Part shown: positions 49,301 to 61,701 of the stretch, in pieces
How the letters are laid out: the number at the start of each line of letters is the position of its first letter
How positions within the stretch are numbered: the first letter of the stretch is position 1
Assembly (NCBI GenBank): GCA_024663395.1
Contig: JANFAH010000018.1
Span: 1-64,000 of the forward strand
Length of the DNA stretch: 64,000 nucleotides
Origin: Pisolithus tinctorius
Taxonomy: Eukaryota; Basidiomycota; Agaricomycetes; Boletales; Pisolithaceae
Reading direction: 5' to 3'
Notes under the pieces: generated by a model
The model's database searches: none
What the model saw: the letters and a program-made list of their open reading frames with translations, nothing else
Told to the model about the DNA's origin: nothing
Program-made: the position numbers and the translations under genes

Positions 49301-52300
49301 ACGACACGCGAGGTTTCCAAGCGTTAGGAAGTTCTATTAACCTGAACGCATGGTACAATGAGGGGACATCCATCCGTCATGCGTGCTTTGTCAGTGGCAG
49401 TGAAGAGCTCCTGCTCGTAGATTCTCAAGCCCAGGCTAGGGTATACTCCCTAGCTACGATGCAGTTTCGGTTAGTTGAATATGGTACTCTGCGAACCGAC
49501 GCTCATTAATCTGACAGACCCGCGACATTGAACCTCCATCACGTCCCGTCGAGCATACATTCCGCACCAGACGGGTCGTGTGTACTGGTTTCTCATGAGC
49601 TTGGAACTGGCCACACGTTGACTGCGTATCACTGGGATTCCTTTGGATCGACAGAAGGCATCGAGCTTAACGTGCCCAGCCTTCCAGTTGGCGAGCCGTT
49701 CGTGGTCACATCACTAGTCTCCAAGTCGACCGTTCACCTTTTGTGGCTTGACTTTTCTGCTCGGCGATGTCAATCTTATGCGTTGGACATCACCCATCGG
49801 GTTACCGAGTTCATGTTCCGAGAGAAGATTGGTCGCAACGGGTCTAAGCGGGCGGAAAATACGACAGCGCACAATTGCCTGGTAGACTGTCACTCGGAAG
49901 TCTGGATTCATTTCCCAGTCCTCGCTGCGGTGCAACAGCAGACCATTTCCTCTGCCAGTCCTCGGAGTCAGAGAAGTTTGGTCTTCGTTACCGACCGTGA
50001 CTTGCACATGTTTGCGCAGCATTTCTCCGATATGATCTACACTTTCAGGCGCACAAGTAAGAAGCCTACTGGTGACGTCCTCAAATCTATCAAGGTGTCT
50101 GCTGTCGCGTTTCCTGTCTTTGTACAGGAGCTATGCAACACCGCGCCGTGGAACGTTTCGCAACGCAGGGCAGGCGAATGGATCAGCAATTGCCTGTGTT
50201 TGATCCCCATTCACATCGCATTGACGCAAGAAAATTGTTTTATCCCGCTCAAAGATGGCGTATATTCCACTGAGTTGGAAAGATCACTTTCGGGTGCCGA
50301 GGTGAACCGCATTGTAGACAGTATCTCCTTCGGGTGGTACGAGTCGCTCTTTCAGTCCTACATGGCCACCAAGGTAATCCTTATTCGATGTTCCCGGGTC
50401 TTGCTTACGACCCGACAGCCCGTTCGAGTGGTGTCATCCATGGGAGAACAATCTATTGGGAAGAGTTATGCTCTCAATCATTTCGTGGACACGTCTTTTA
50501 TGGGATCAGCGATGCGTACAACTGAAGGTGTCTGGATGTCTGTCACGCCAACAGAGAAGGAGCTCATTGTGGCTCTAAATTTCGAGGGTTTGTCAACCGA
50601 CATTCATTCGTTGTATTTTCTCAGTACCCACCCTTTTTTTTCAGGCGTTCACAGCATCGAACGGTCGGCTCAAGAAGACGCACTACTCGTCCTTTTTAAC
50701 ACTGCAATCTCCAATCTGGTAAGCTTATCCCTACAGCAAAGAGCAAATAGTCGAGAATGATATGCCTCTAGGTCCTTTTCCGCAATAACTTCGCTCTCAG
50801 CCGTGATATCGCAGGGTTATTCCAGTCCTTCCAGTCTAGTGCTATTGTTCTAGACCCTGCAGTAAATCCGTCACTATTCCAATCGACTCTGGTCATTATT
50901 ATCAAGGTATGAGTATGGTGCGCTTGCGACACTTAGATTTTGATATCTGATGATCAGTTTTAGGATGTTGCTGACGCGGATAGGTCGGAAATAGCTAGAG
51001 AGTTGGTTCATGTTGTTTATGGTGATTCCCTCAACTAACAAGCCACGAGATTCACTCTGAAGTTCCAACGAATTGTGCAAGACGAGCAAGAGACGAACTT
51101 CATCACTCGACTTCATGCAGGAAAACTGGCGATCATTCCTTGGTGCGCATTGCGAGTGGGCTCATAGGGGGTGCAGTCTAATTCCTTACAGGCCTGTCAT
51201 CGAATCTGAGGAATTCTACGAACTATTTCCAACATTAAAGCGGCGCTTGGATCAGCAAGTCGTAACGCACTATGCCGCTGGTGAATTCCTCCACAAGGTG
51301 AAAACGTTGATGGCGAAGCTCAAGGTTCGTCTTACTATTTGCAGCATGACTGCTTCTATTCAATTCTGCATCAGGCCAATGATTGGGGGCCGATATCGCG
51401 TGCGTTGTTGTTTGTCCCAGTGACTTAGCACCACTCACTTTCTTTTAGAGACGATGGCATCTCATCGAGCTCAACTCTTGTCGTCGTTGCTTCCAAATGC
51501 GTTGTCTTTTGGCTTCCAGGAGGTCCATCCTGAACGAGAGCCACTGAAGGTAGCGTCCATCCGCCTCTGCCTCGATAGATCTAACTGTCCTTAGAACCTT
51601 GACACTAACATGCCTGTGGAGATGCCTGACACTGAATCACACCTATTCCTTACAGTTGGAATGGCTCCGCAGTCAGAGATTCGTGAAAAAGCACTGTCGA
51701 GTCTTCAGAGTTCCTGGGAACGTTATTACGACCGTCAACACAAACCTGATTCAGAGTGGGTGGAGACCCTCTCTCAATACCTCGAAGGAATCGTTAAGAT
51801 ACGAATCGACCATGTGCGAGAATGGCTTTCGCAGAATTTGGCGCGTTTCCAGACAGGCCACTCAAGCATCGAGGAACTTCGACGGAACTTTGACGGTGCC
51901 ACTATCGATCTGACGAGCAATGTACAACTCTGCAAGTTACAATGCGCGAATTGCCAATTGTTGTGCATTCAGAGTCGCCTCCATGACGGCCCTCATTCTT
52001 GTCAAGCCAATCACCTTTGCATTCACCAATGCGATTTTTGTCTAGAGACTAATGGCGAGCTCCGAGAGTGTGGCATGGCTGCTGGTCATGCAGGGAAACA
52101 TATGTAAGCATTTACTGCTACCTAATTATCGCAGTTTCGCATATCCAGTGCGTACACAGATGTGTCGTCACAGCTCACCTGTGTGGCAAACCCTGCAAGT
52201 TCGAAGGCAGGTCCGGATGCCTTCACGAGTGCATTAAAGTAGGGTATTCTCGTCATACCACTTGTAGCTTGCAGTTCAGATACCGTAGGTTTTTGATCAC

Positions 52301-54085
52301 GACGATGAACATCTGTGCGCTGCCTTAGTGCACGCTTGCGGAAAGGCGAGTCCCTTGCTTTGGTGATATGAACATGTATTGATTTCCCTTGTAACAGCCG
52401 TGTAGTTTATCTGGTCTTAAACTTGCTGACGGATCGGATTATTCGTGCCCCGGTTTCTGCCGAATCCCAAGGTGAGTCCATCCAGGATCCCTGGATTCCG
52501 AAAGCTGAGAGACCATCAGTGATACCGATCATTTTCGTCATGAATGTGAAGATCGTCTCTGCCCGGTCACCTGTCAGCTCTGCAAACGGCGATGTTCTAA
52601 TCACGATCATATGCATGGTTTAGAAGATGGGATGGTTCACCTTTGCGGGTGGGTTGACAGTTACATCTTTCAATGATTGGCACAGGGCTGACGCAACCCC
52701 ATCGTCGAACAGACAAGAGCATTTCTGCACGGCTACGTGTTCTGCGCAGGGCATATGTGAGATCGAAACGGCACCGCATTCGATCGAAGCAACTTTCACG
52801 GGAAGGCACGAAATTTTCCAATACACGAAGGTAGGTGACTCAACACGTGGAGCTGACACTTTGCTAATACGCCCACAACCTACCTATGCCAGTACTCGCA
52901 AGGTCAGTTGCGTAGTGGTGCCGACATACACTCAATTCACATGGTGCAGTGGCAAAGCGACTGAAGTGTGTCAAACCAGTTCCACCTGGTACAACGAAAC
53001 ACGAGGGTTCTCATATTCACAGTCTCGATAAGAAAACTATTCACTTTTGTGAAGCCAGGCAAGTCGTGACGCTCGTCCTACGGCTCCTATTTCCAGTCAT
53101 TCAAACCGGTTCAATTTGGCAGGTGCGGAAATTGCGGGTATTTCTGTACATTACCGCTTGGTATGACCAGTTTACATTTACATTCTGTGACACGTCCTGA
53201 TAGGCGGTGTTTAGGCCACCTTCAACAAGAGCATGATACATGCCACGGTTCTATGACCCGCACACGATGGACTGTGGATGGACCTGATGATGCAGCAGTG
53301 CTCGAAATTGAAGGTAGAAGGTTCTCTACCAACAACGAGGGAGTTCCAACGCTGTGCAACCTTGTGTGCCGGACAATGGGTGGTCACGCACATATTGACT
53401 ACTGCCGCTCTGACGAGGAAGCAGCTTGCATGGGCAATGACGAGGTTCAGCACATCATGAAGCGCCTGCGACCTAACCCTGACCGCCCAAAGGACTATGT
53501 TACTCATAACTTAATCTGGAAAAGGAGTGGTGAGTACGCACGTTGGAAACGCATTCCATGTGTTGATGCAATGCTTTCAAGGTTTCAAAGACCCGTACTC
53601 GAAAGAAGAGCAAGCAGTATTTGCAAAATGGTAGGTTGCTCAGGTAGTTGAGTAGCACCAAATGCTGATTTTCTGTAGTGATGCTACATGCAGTGGTAAG
53701 CTAAGCAATTTTGATCTTATACGATCACTCTGATGACACAGGAAACAGGCCCAGAACACGCCGGCGATGCTGGAAATCTTGCCCAACCTTCCTATTGCAC
53801 ATTGCCGATGTTCCACACACCAGCAGATACGAATGCTGGTGCTCCGGCGGTGGGATACATGTCCAACGATGGGCATCATTTTGCTTGTCGTAATCCTGTC
53901 GTTACGCAGTAAGTATTTCACGTGTAGATATCTACGTAACTCAGTGGGGCACCTTGAATGATTGAACACAGGTGAGCTGCATTCAAATCGTCCCGGCTTC
54001 CGTATCTATTTTGGCAAAGAATGTACGCACGATGCAGAGCACGCCAGTGTCTTTGTTCCGACAGCGAGCTGTAAATGCAGCCTAG
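46352..54085 (+). CDS. Giant VLIG/GBP-like GTPase with Cys/His-rich C-terminal region
   Basis: About 25 exons, roughly 2,000 residues. N-terminal conserved region: GLYRIFDLVSEQGSGG, FINIVCPGAYVSMTKVDFKA, MKPVGVYGSKEEIVRFLSEL. A beta-rich middle follows (LTVYLDHLTAIDAAITRGRG, ELLLVDSQAQARVYSL). The G domain near residue 1,165 has the P-loop GEQSIGKS (50,443-50,466), RTTEGVWMSV (switch-like TEG(V/I)W of GBP/VLIG proteins), NFEGVHSIERSAQEDALL and LFNTAISNLVLFRNNFALS. After a helical region come repeated Cys/His clusters (CANCQLLC, HLCIHQCDFC, HLCGKPC, CPVTCQLCKRRC, CGNCGYFC), likely zinc-binding. Two introns have GC..AG ends (donors near 52,344 and 53,057). Frame breaks appear near 47,965 and 48,120. 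It is a cytosolic large GTPase; its biological role in fungi is not established to my knowledge. Confidence 0.8.
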
Positions 54086-55779
54086 CGCAATGCGGGTGCT
54101 AGTCACGCATCGCGCCGACTAACCACCGCATTTGCCACCATGCATGAGTCGAGCCTCGTATGTATACGATCATCCCTTCCGAATGCGATGCGATAGGTTC
54201 TAAGCGCTGCGATTCTCTCGGGCTGTTCTCCAATCCAGGAGCACGATACTTGGCGTTAGTCGAGTAAGTAATGCAGTGAGTGTTCACAGTAGAAGCGATA
54301 TACTCGCAGTGCGAAAGACCGTCATGTAATTCCTGCTATCTGCCCACTCTTGTCACATACATGCCTCAGCAGCCTGCGCACCATGTTCCATGCACCTTGG
54401 ACCATTCGGCGGATTGGTAAATTGATTGATGGGTGGGGCATACATGGACGGCCAACCTGTGCGACATTTCCGTTGAGTGCACACTAGCGAAATCTGTGGC
54501 CTCTCGGCAGGTTTCTTGAGGTGAGGTTTTCCTTTGCGCTGCAACGGCGGACCATTTGTCTTCACCTTCAGCACACGCGCGAAGTCTAGGCTGAGAATTG
54601 GAATCTCCATGGCTCAGGCTACCTGAGAATGAGACGTACGTATCGAGGGTGGAGTCCAACCGACATATGTATTCTTCAAAGTTACGTGCGTCAACTAGCC
54701 GCAGGATTACATATGGCTTATGTTCGATCATAGTTGCCATGCTCTGCGAACCACCCCACGACAGACTGGCTGATACCTGTAAGTTGCCGGAAGGTAGAGG
54801 CGTGCACGACTGGTTGGTGATGGGCCGTTGATGTCGATGGGGGTATGTACAATCCCTCCTCTTCGTTGATCTCCGTATGGCTATTCGTGAAATTGTGAGA
54901 GTGGTATTACTCGTCACTTCGCAAGACTGATTCTGATTTAGCTCTTGACTCATGCCACACTGCGCGACTGCGCTTCCCAACTGGACTCCACCCCATGGGA
55001 GATGTGAATTGATTGACATGCGCATTCTGGTATGTGTGTGATTGGGTCTGGTTATTCGTTCTCGTCCTTGGAACTTTTTCTATATCTGCTCATTGTATGT
55101 TCTTGCAGTGGTGAAGCACTTCATGTTGTCCCTTCACAGCATTGCTCCTCCCTACGTACTATCATTTTGCGGTATTTCCCACTGAAAGACGTCCTTGGTT
55201 GGCAGGCTCATCGATATGGACCGCCACCGCCTAAACACTGTGCTAGTCGAACTTGGCGACTCGCTATGCACAAATCACGGTATCGACACAGTACAGCAGT
55301 CTTTAACGACAACTTCCTTTTTTCACTCTTTCACTGATCGAACTTTAAAGCGGGAGGTGTCCGTGACAGGGAAGAATCTATAACTACGTACATCGCGCTC
55401 ACTCAGCACGAGGAAGGTTTTGCAACTCCTGGCGATGCAATACCGTCATCAGACCATATCCCGACAACGATGAATTAACGTACGTGCTGCATGTTGCATC
55501 CAACTTGCTGCGCCACCTGTGGGGTGCCATAAATGTGCACATAGGCCGTTGTGCTGGAGCGTTAATTAATTAGGCTCAATAAGGATTTGGTTCTGAGTAA
55601 GTGTTGTCACATGGATGATGTTCGGTCCAAGTCGGCCATTGAACTTGCGTGATCACTGGGAACAGCGCGAGAATATCTGGGCTAAAACAATCTCCGAACC
55701 TTGTTGCACGGAGACTTATAGAAGTATCATAAGGTTTAAATATGTGAAATATACTTGCAGTTGTCTTTCAGTACCAAAT
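54086..55779. repeat. Start of the GST tandem array, non-coding part of unit 1
   Basis: From about 54,309 the sequence recurs in unit 2 from 58,852 (AGTGCGAAAGACCG, CAGCCTGC(G/A)CACCATGTTC, then a CTCATCGATATGGAC block at 55,209 matching 59,582 and 63,770). A 219-codon minus frame (55,025-54,366) is not conserved as coding in the other units. No gene is called. Confidence 0.6.
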
Positions 55780-56451
55780 ATGGCGCCCATTGGAAGGCTC
55801 TACGGCGACGTTCGCCAGTTTCGAACGAAAGTTATAGGTTTCCGACTAGGTGCGTTATTCAAGTGGTGTCGCACTGGATCTATTTCGATGGAATAAATTC
55901 TGAATGCAGTGACCATCTCAGGTCTCGAGTTCGAACAACCACCAATCGAGTTCGGTGTCACAAACGAGTCACCTCAACTCACCCAGAAGTTTCCTCTGGG
56001 CAGGATCCACGGCTTTGAAGATAACAAAGGCTTCGAGCTAACCAAGGATGGTGATCGCTCACTACGGCTAATCAACCTTTTATCTGAGATTTCCCTGGCC
56101 TCCTGACTGCTAGGTCCCCATGACTTTCCCAGTCATAGCGACGTAAATGTTACCAGGAGAGTGCCAAATTTTCCCATAAGTTTCTTGAAAACTGCTTTCA
56201 CGTCTTTCCGCATTTCTTGAAACTACACCTTAACACTTGCAGATACCGTTCTCGTGCTGTCCTGGCAGCCCGCAGGCCAAACGCTATGGGGCATTAAGGA
56301 GCGTGAACGGATGTATGCCTACACCTTCGCTTACTTTGCAAAAGTGAGCAATGGCGAGAGTGTTAAGCATTTGTTCGGAGAGTCTGACTTCATCCACGAG
56401 CCTCTTACAATACCAAGTGATTGCAGAATGGCACCGCCAACGGAAGATTAG
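55780..56451 (+). pseudogene. Decayed eEF1B-gamma-type glutathione transferase copy, unit 1
   Basis: Starts MAPIGRLYGDVRQFRTKV. The next exon has ISGLEFEQPPIEFGVTNESP and KFPLGRIHGFEDNKGFEL. It then runs to a TGA at 56,106 where the intact copies splice into the C-terminal domain; the equivalent middle exon (VPDAGLLG..) is missing. A later piece at 56,254-56,451 keeps PAGQTLWGIKERERMYAYTF. Deletion of the central exon indicates a pseudogene. Confidence 0.75.
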
Positions 56452-57140
56452 CTACATCTTATAGAGCTCGTGGACCTTTACACGTGTAAAGCACGGTTTC
56501 CTGTCAACCAAATACGTGGAAAAGGAAGGACTCTGTAGCAGTCTATTCCGCACTATGTGATGTGCAGGGGGGGGCACAAATCAGTGACATTTAGAGAGCC
56601 TGAATTCACGACAATGATACTCACTTTCGGGAGTGCTGTAATTGATAATGAGGGGACGTGTGAAAGCTTATCAAGGCGGAGGGTCAAGTACTGAGTCATG
56701 GAGTTGCCGAGGGCGTACGTAGCTTTGAAAATTGAGGATATCTCCGGGGTCTACCTCCGGATGTTATTGGCGGAAACATATAAATTACCTAAGCACTCGG
56801 GAGCACTTGTGCTCAGTCAGCTTGATGGCGCGCTGGGACACCTTCCGGAAGTAAGACTGCTGTGTGCTCGGCGAGCAAGTACACTACTAGTAATGTTGTC
56901 ACGCAGCATAGGATTGATCAACAAACCACAACCACTTTGTAGGAAAAGACTTCGCGGCACTACGCCACGCGCTGATTTTAGCTCAGCGGCCACCGGAAGT
57001 TGCTGCACGACGTGGCGATGGCTGATGGGATTGCTAATCATCGTTATCAGAATAGGAATAGGCTCCGATGAGGTTAGCAGAGCTTCACTTGCGTCGTGAC
57101 GTACTCACTGCACAGGAACTAAGCACCAGGTCAGCTGTTA
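56452..57140. other. Spacer between GST copies in unit 1
   Basis: No domain is recognised. A related spacer separates the copies of unit 2 (about 60,950-61,610), with a shared block CGGGAGCACTTGTG near 56,798 and 61,280. Confidence 0.45.
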
Positions 57141-57170
57141 CCAATCTTGCCGAACTGACATGTATATAAG
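57141..57170 (+). promoter_or_regulatory. CCAAT and TATA boxes of the intact GST gene, unit 1
   Basis: CCAAT at 57,141-57,145 and TATATAAG at 57,163-57,170 lie 80 and 55 bases before the ATG at 57,225. The unit 2 copy has CCAAT at 61,614 and a weaker TATATGAA near 61,640. Confidence 0.55.
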
Positions 57171-57224
57171 GTGTCCTCCGCGAAGTGCCCTTTTTTCAAC
57201 GAATCCATTCGCTACAGTTTTGTC

Positions 57225-58099
57225 ATGGCACCCATCGGAAAGCTCTACGGCCACCCCCGCCAGCCTCAGACGAAAGCGGTACGTTTTGTGTCATGTCGTT
57301 TGACCCCTTGCACACTCCTCACCCTTGTGCTCGATGTAATAGATCCTGAGCGCTGCAGCTATCTCAGGGCTCGAGATTGATCTCCCATCATTCGAGTTCG
57401 GTGTTACGAACAAATCGCCAGAGTTCACTCAGAAATTCCCTCTCGCCAAAATCCCTGCCTTCGAGGATAACGAGGGATTCAAGCTGATTGAGGGCACGGC
57501 CATCGCTCGTTACGGTTAGTCACTGATCATTTCGCGGACGAGTGATGATAGATAGTGATCGTGATGGTTCATTAGTGAGCTCCCTCGTTCCCGACGCTGG
57601 CCTCCTCGGTCGCGATGCAAAGGAAACCGCACAGGTAGACCAATGGGTTCACTTTGCGGAGACGGAGATCTACCTTCCTGTAAGCAACATATACGCTGGT
57701 ATTGTCGCAAAGTACCTGCCAGGATTCAACGAAGAGGTACGCTTTGTTTCGTCTTTCTTGTGCCGTGGTCCGCTGACTTGTGGTTCCTTACGACTCTCCC
57801 GATTTTAGCAACATAAACATTACAAAGAACGCGCTGAACGTTCGCTCAAGTTCCTAGAAGACTACTTGGCTTCACGTCCTTCCGGCTTGCTTGTGACCGA
57901 CAGTTTAACGCTTGCGGATCTCATTCTCGCCGCCGTCGTGCAGCGCGCAGGCCAGACGGTGTGCGGAATTAAGGAGCGCGAACAGGTTTATCCCCACGTA
58001 TTCGCTCACTTTGCCAAAGTGATCAATGACGAGAGGATCAAGCATGTGTTTGGAGAGCCTGGATTCATCGACGGGCCCCTTGCCTTTAAGGTCCAGTGA
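57225..58099 (+). CDS. Glutathione S-transferase of the eEF1B-gamma class, intact copy unit 1
   Basis: Four exons; exon 1 is 57,225-57,278 (MAPIGKLYGHPRQPQTKA). All GT..AG junctions keep frame, giving about 220 residues. The thioredoxin-like N-domain contains ISGLEIDLPSFEFGVTNKSP and KIPAFEDNEGFKLIEGTAIA (cis-Pro and ES/EG-type glutathione site region). The helical C-domain contains QVDQWVHFAETEI, RSLKFLEDYLASRPSGLLV and SLTLADLILAAVVQRAGQ. This equals the GST half of elongation factor 1-gamma without the eEF1G C-terminal domain, so it is a stand-alone GST rather than the translation factor. It probably acts in detoxification or redox handling in the cytosol. Confidence 0.9.
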
Positions 58100-58325
58100 T
58101 TCCAAAAGGAGAGAAATTTCGTGCATTCTTACTGCTATGTAGACGGACATCATTATGGAGACTGTATGATATTCTGTCGAGACAAGTACATACTAGCATG
58201 CGAAAGGTAGAAATCTTTCGTGATCACTGCCGAGGCAATGTACGTGTTTGTTCGTTTTGAAAGAGTGACCTACATAGGATATAGTCCTCAACGCACTTAA
58301 ATTGGAAAAAAAAGAAAAGAAAGAA

Positions 58326-58450
58326 AGAGTGACGATGGCGAGGAGCTGAAGCGTTTGCTGGGAGATCCGGGATTCGTCGACAGTCCTCTTATTTTAAGGG
58401 CTGAAAGATTCAAGCGTGGTTTCTTCCAGCGGCTTGTCGATGACCCTTGA
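58326..58450 (+). pseudogene. Orphan GST C-terminal fragment
   Basis: Reads GEELKRLLGDPGFVDSPLIL, similar to the last 20 residues of the neighbouring intact gene (KHVFGEPGFIDGPLAFK). No other exon accompanies it. It is a leftover of a further copy or of unequal exchange. Confidence 0.5.
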
Positions 58451-60130
58451 GTCTGACCTCGTGTATCTTCATTCCTACGCAAACTGGTACGCTGCACAGG
58501 ATACGTTGGCAATGAAGACGGCTCCGTTACATGGAGGGGGTCTGTCGCACATAGATCGCAAACCATTTCTCAGCGCTTTACGGTCGATCACGTTCCTCTT
58601 CGCCACACCCACCTGCTTCGCTTGCTGTTAAGTAGTAGGTACAGGGCAATACGTACTCATCTTGCCACCTTGTTCCGACTCACGTACCGGTACTGACTGG
58701 AGTATTTTTGACCTGATACAACACCCACTTAAACTTGAGTTTTTCCGGTTCTCAGTGTGTGCGCAAGACATCTTCAACGACTTTGAAATTCTAGGGCAAG
58801 AAATGTGAGTATTTTGCACCTAGTACTAAAGGGACACTGACACACCCAGAGTGCGAAAGACCGCCGCGATCTGCTCACTCAAGAGATGTACATGCTCCAA
58901 GCAGCCTGCACACCATGTTCTATGCACGTTCGACCGTTCGGTGAATGAGGAATGTAGAATGATGGACGAGGCGTGCTGGGAGAGCAAACCAGTGTGCCAG
59001 GTGGGAACTTTCTGAATGGCACCGCCTTAGCAAAGCATTCGCCTTGAACTCCAAGCTCCAGCTTCGTATTACGTGGCAGAGTTCAGACTGAGATCCCAAG
59101 CTATACGCAGTAACTACAGATCCCATGGCCCAAGGTACCCGAGAACGTTGAACGAGACAATAGTGATGGTCCCGGGACGGTCACGGTGAGTGTCCTGACC
59201 AGCATAATTTGTTACTTATTTCAAAGCCACGAGTTCCCCTGCGTGGAAAGTCGGATATCCGACCGACTGACGAGGGGCTACTAATTTCTCTGGGTTATAC
59301 CCAGTCCGTTGTCTTTTCGATCTCACTCAGGATCGCTGTTTGTGGTCAGCGAATTCGTGAACATAGTGGCACTGCACGATTGTACCTCCCAACCGGATCC
59401 CACCCACGAGTTGGTTGGCATGTGCACTCTATGTGATTGGATATTTTTGTCACAGTATGGCATTCTCTTGCTGTGGAGAAGCACTTAATATCGTTTCTCA
59501 ACAGCGCTGCTCCTTGAGCATTCCCCGTGTACTTATTGCTCTGCCGTATCACCCATCGAAAGAAATCGAAAATTTCCAGGCTCATCGATATGGACCTAAA
59601 CACTGTGTTGGTCCAACTTGACGACTAACCTTGTGAACTATGGGCAGTCGCGCCATCAACACATTGCACCGGCCTTCAACGACAGTTGCATTTCTTCACT
59701 CTGTAATGGATCGAATTTTAAAGTGGAGGATTGTCCATAACACGGAAGCCATCTGTATCGTATTACTTTGTCCTCCCCCAACGCGACAGAGATTTCGAAA
59801 TTCCTGACGACGCAATACCCTGATTAAATCATACCCGCACCAGTGGTAAATTAATGGGCGCACTACATGTTGCACCGAAATTCCTACGTAGCCTGTGGAG
59901 TGACATAAATGTCCAGGTAGGCTCTTGTGCTGGGCGCTGATTAATTAGGTTCGATAAGGATTCGGTGCTGAGCATGTGTTATCACATGGATGACGTTAGA
60001 TCCAAATCAACCACTGAACTCGTATGGTCTCCGGGAAGAAGACGAAAGTATCACCTTGTTGAGCCGAAACCTATGAAAGTGTTCTTTGTTGGGCCTTGAA
60101 TCTTTTTGCAAAAGTCCTTCAGTACCGAGT
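58451..60130. other. Non-coding part between intact copy of unit 1 and decayed copy of unit 2
   Basis: Contains the unit 1/unit 2 junction near 58,852 and the unit 2 upstream block. A block GACAT(C/A)TTCAACG(A/G)CTTTGAA occurs near 58,767 and again near 62,921, protein-like as ARDIFNGFELLEQEM in the second copy, but without a gene context. Confidence 0.45.
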
Positions 60131-60946
60131 ATGGCAACCTGTTTCTACATACAGAACTCGATAAAATTAATGATTCGTAGGTTTCATACTACGTTATATC
60201 AGTGGTCTTGCATTGGGCTCATCTTGTTTGCGAATGCAATAGATCCTGAATGCAACGATTATCATAGGTCGCAAGATCGAACAACCACCATTCGAGTTCG
60301 GTATTACAAACTAGTCACCCTAAGTGAGCCGTAACTTTCGGAAGAATCCCCGGTTTTGGAGGTAACGAAGGATTCAAGCTAAACGAGGGCATTGAAATCA
60401 CTCGCTATGGACCCTTTCAGGCGGAAGAATGATCGATACCAATTTGTAGCAATCAGTAAACTAGCTCGTTCCTAAAGCTGGCCTTCTAGGTCGCAACACG
60501 AAGCAAATCGCTCAGATAGACCAATGGGCCATTTTGTGGAGACCGGGATCCAAATACTCGCAGGCAACATATACATCGGTATTGTTATTAAATACTTCCC
60601 GGGATTCAACGTTTCCTCTCGTCTGTCGTAGCCGCGGCCTGCTGACCCGTAGATCCTCATGGCTTTCTCAACCAAAGCAACATAAATTTTAACTCAAATT
60701 TCCAGAAGACCACCTGGCTTCACGTCCTTCGGCCTTTCTTGTAAAAGACACTTTGACGATTACAGATATCGTTCTCGTGCTGTCCTTGCGGCGCGCGGGC
60801 CAGGCGGTATGTGGCATTAAAGAATGTGAACAGATTTATACCCGCACATTTGCTTACTATGCGAAAGCGAGCAGTGATGAGAGGATCGAGCACATGTTTG
60901 GAGAGCCTGACTTGGTTAACGAGAACAGCACCACCAGTGGAAAACT
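60131..60946 (+). pseudogene. Decayed eEF1B-gamma-type GST copy, unit 2
   Basis: Corresponds to the decayed copy of unit 1. The first exon is nearly unrecognisable. Exon 2 has CAACCACCATTCGAGTTCGG (matching the N-domain) followed by a TAG in VTN-position, and the C-domain piece reads VLSLRRAGQAVCGIKECEQI then IEHMFGEPDLVNENS. Frame breaks and stops throughout mark a pseudogene, further decayed than the unit 1 equivalent. Confidence 0.75.
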
Positions 60947-61701
60947 AACCACATCTTATAGACCTGGCGGACCTTTACACCTGCAAAGTCTGATTTCCTG
61001 TCAAACAAGTACGTAGCAAACGAAGAACTTTGTAGCAGTCCATTCAGCATCATCTCAAGTCTGCCCGTGAGTGGGAGATCGGTGATTCTGCATTCATGAC
61101 AACTGCACTTACCTTTTACCTTTCGTAACGCTGTATTTGATGTTGGACAGGCGCATGATAGCTGATCAAGACAGAGGGTCGGTCACTAACTCACGAAGTC
61201 GCCGAGAATGTCCGTAGCCTTGAGGGCATGACGAAGGGCCTCTAAATATCAGTAGAAGCATCATAAGTCACCTGGGCATTCGGGAGCACTTGTGTTCAGT
61301 CAGCTTGATGGCAGGGATCTCCATCCGGTAGTCAGCTGACTGCTGTGTATTCAGTGAACAAGTACACGTACACTACTGATAGGGCCGTGCAGGCTATTGA
61401 TTATTACATAGCGTAGTGTTGGTCGTCTGCGGCTGAGAATACCACGACCATTCGTTCTGCTTCCCTCATGCATAGAGAGTAGAGGTCGGCCCTTCTGAAG
61501 GAAAACACTTTGCGGCGTTGATTTTGGCTTGGCGGGATGACTGATGGCATTACTAACCATCTTTCATCTAAATGAGAATAGGCTTAATAGATCTTTCGCT
61601 TCACGACGTATTACCAATCTGGAGGCTGGACTGACGTCGTATATGAAGTGTACTCCACGAGATACCCGTTCCTCAACCAACTCATCCGCTACAGTTTTGA
61701 T

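Noticed and set aside
54366..55025. 219-codon minus-strand frame upstream of the GST genes
   Set aside because: The equivalent sequence in units 2 and 3 is interrupted, so coding is not conserved.
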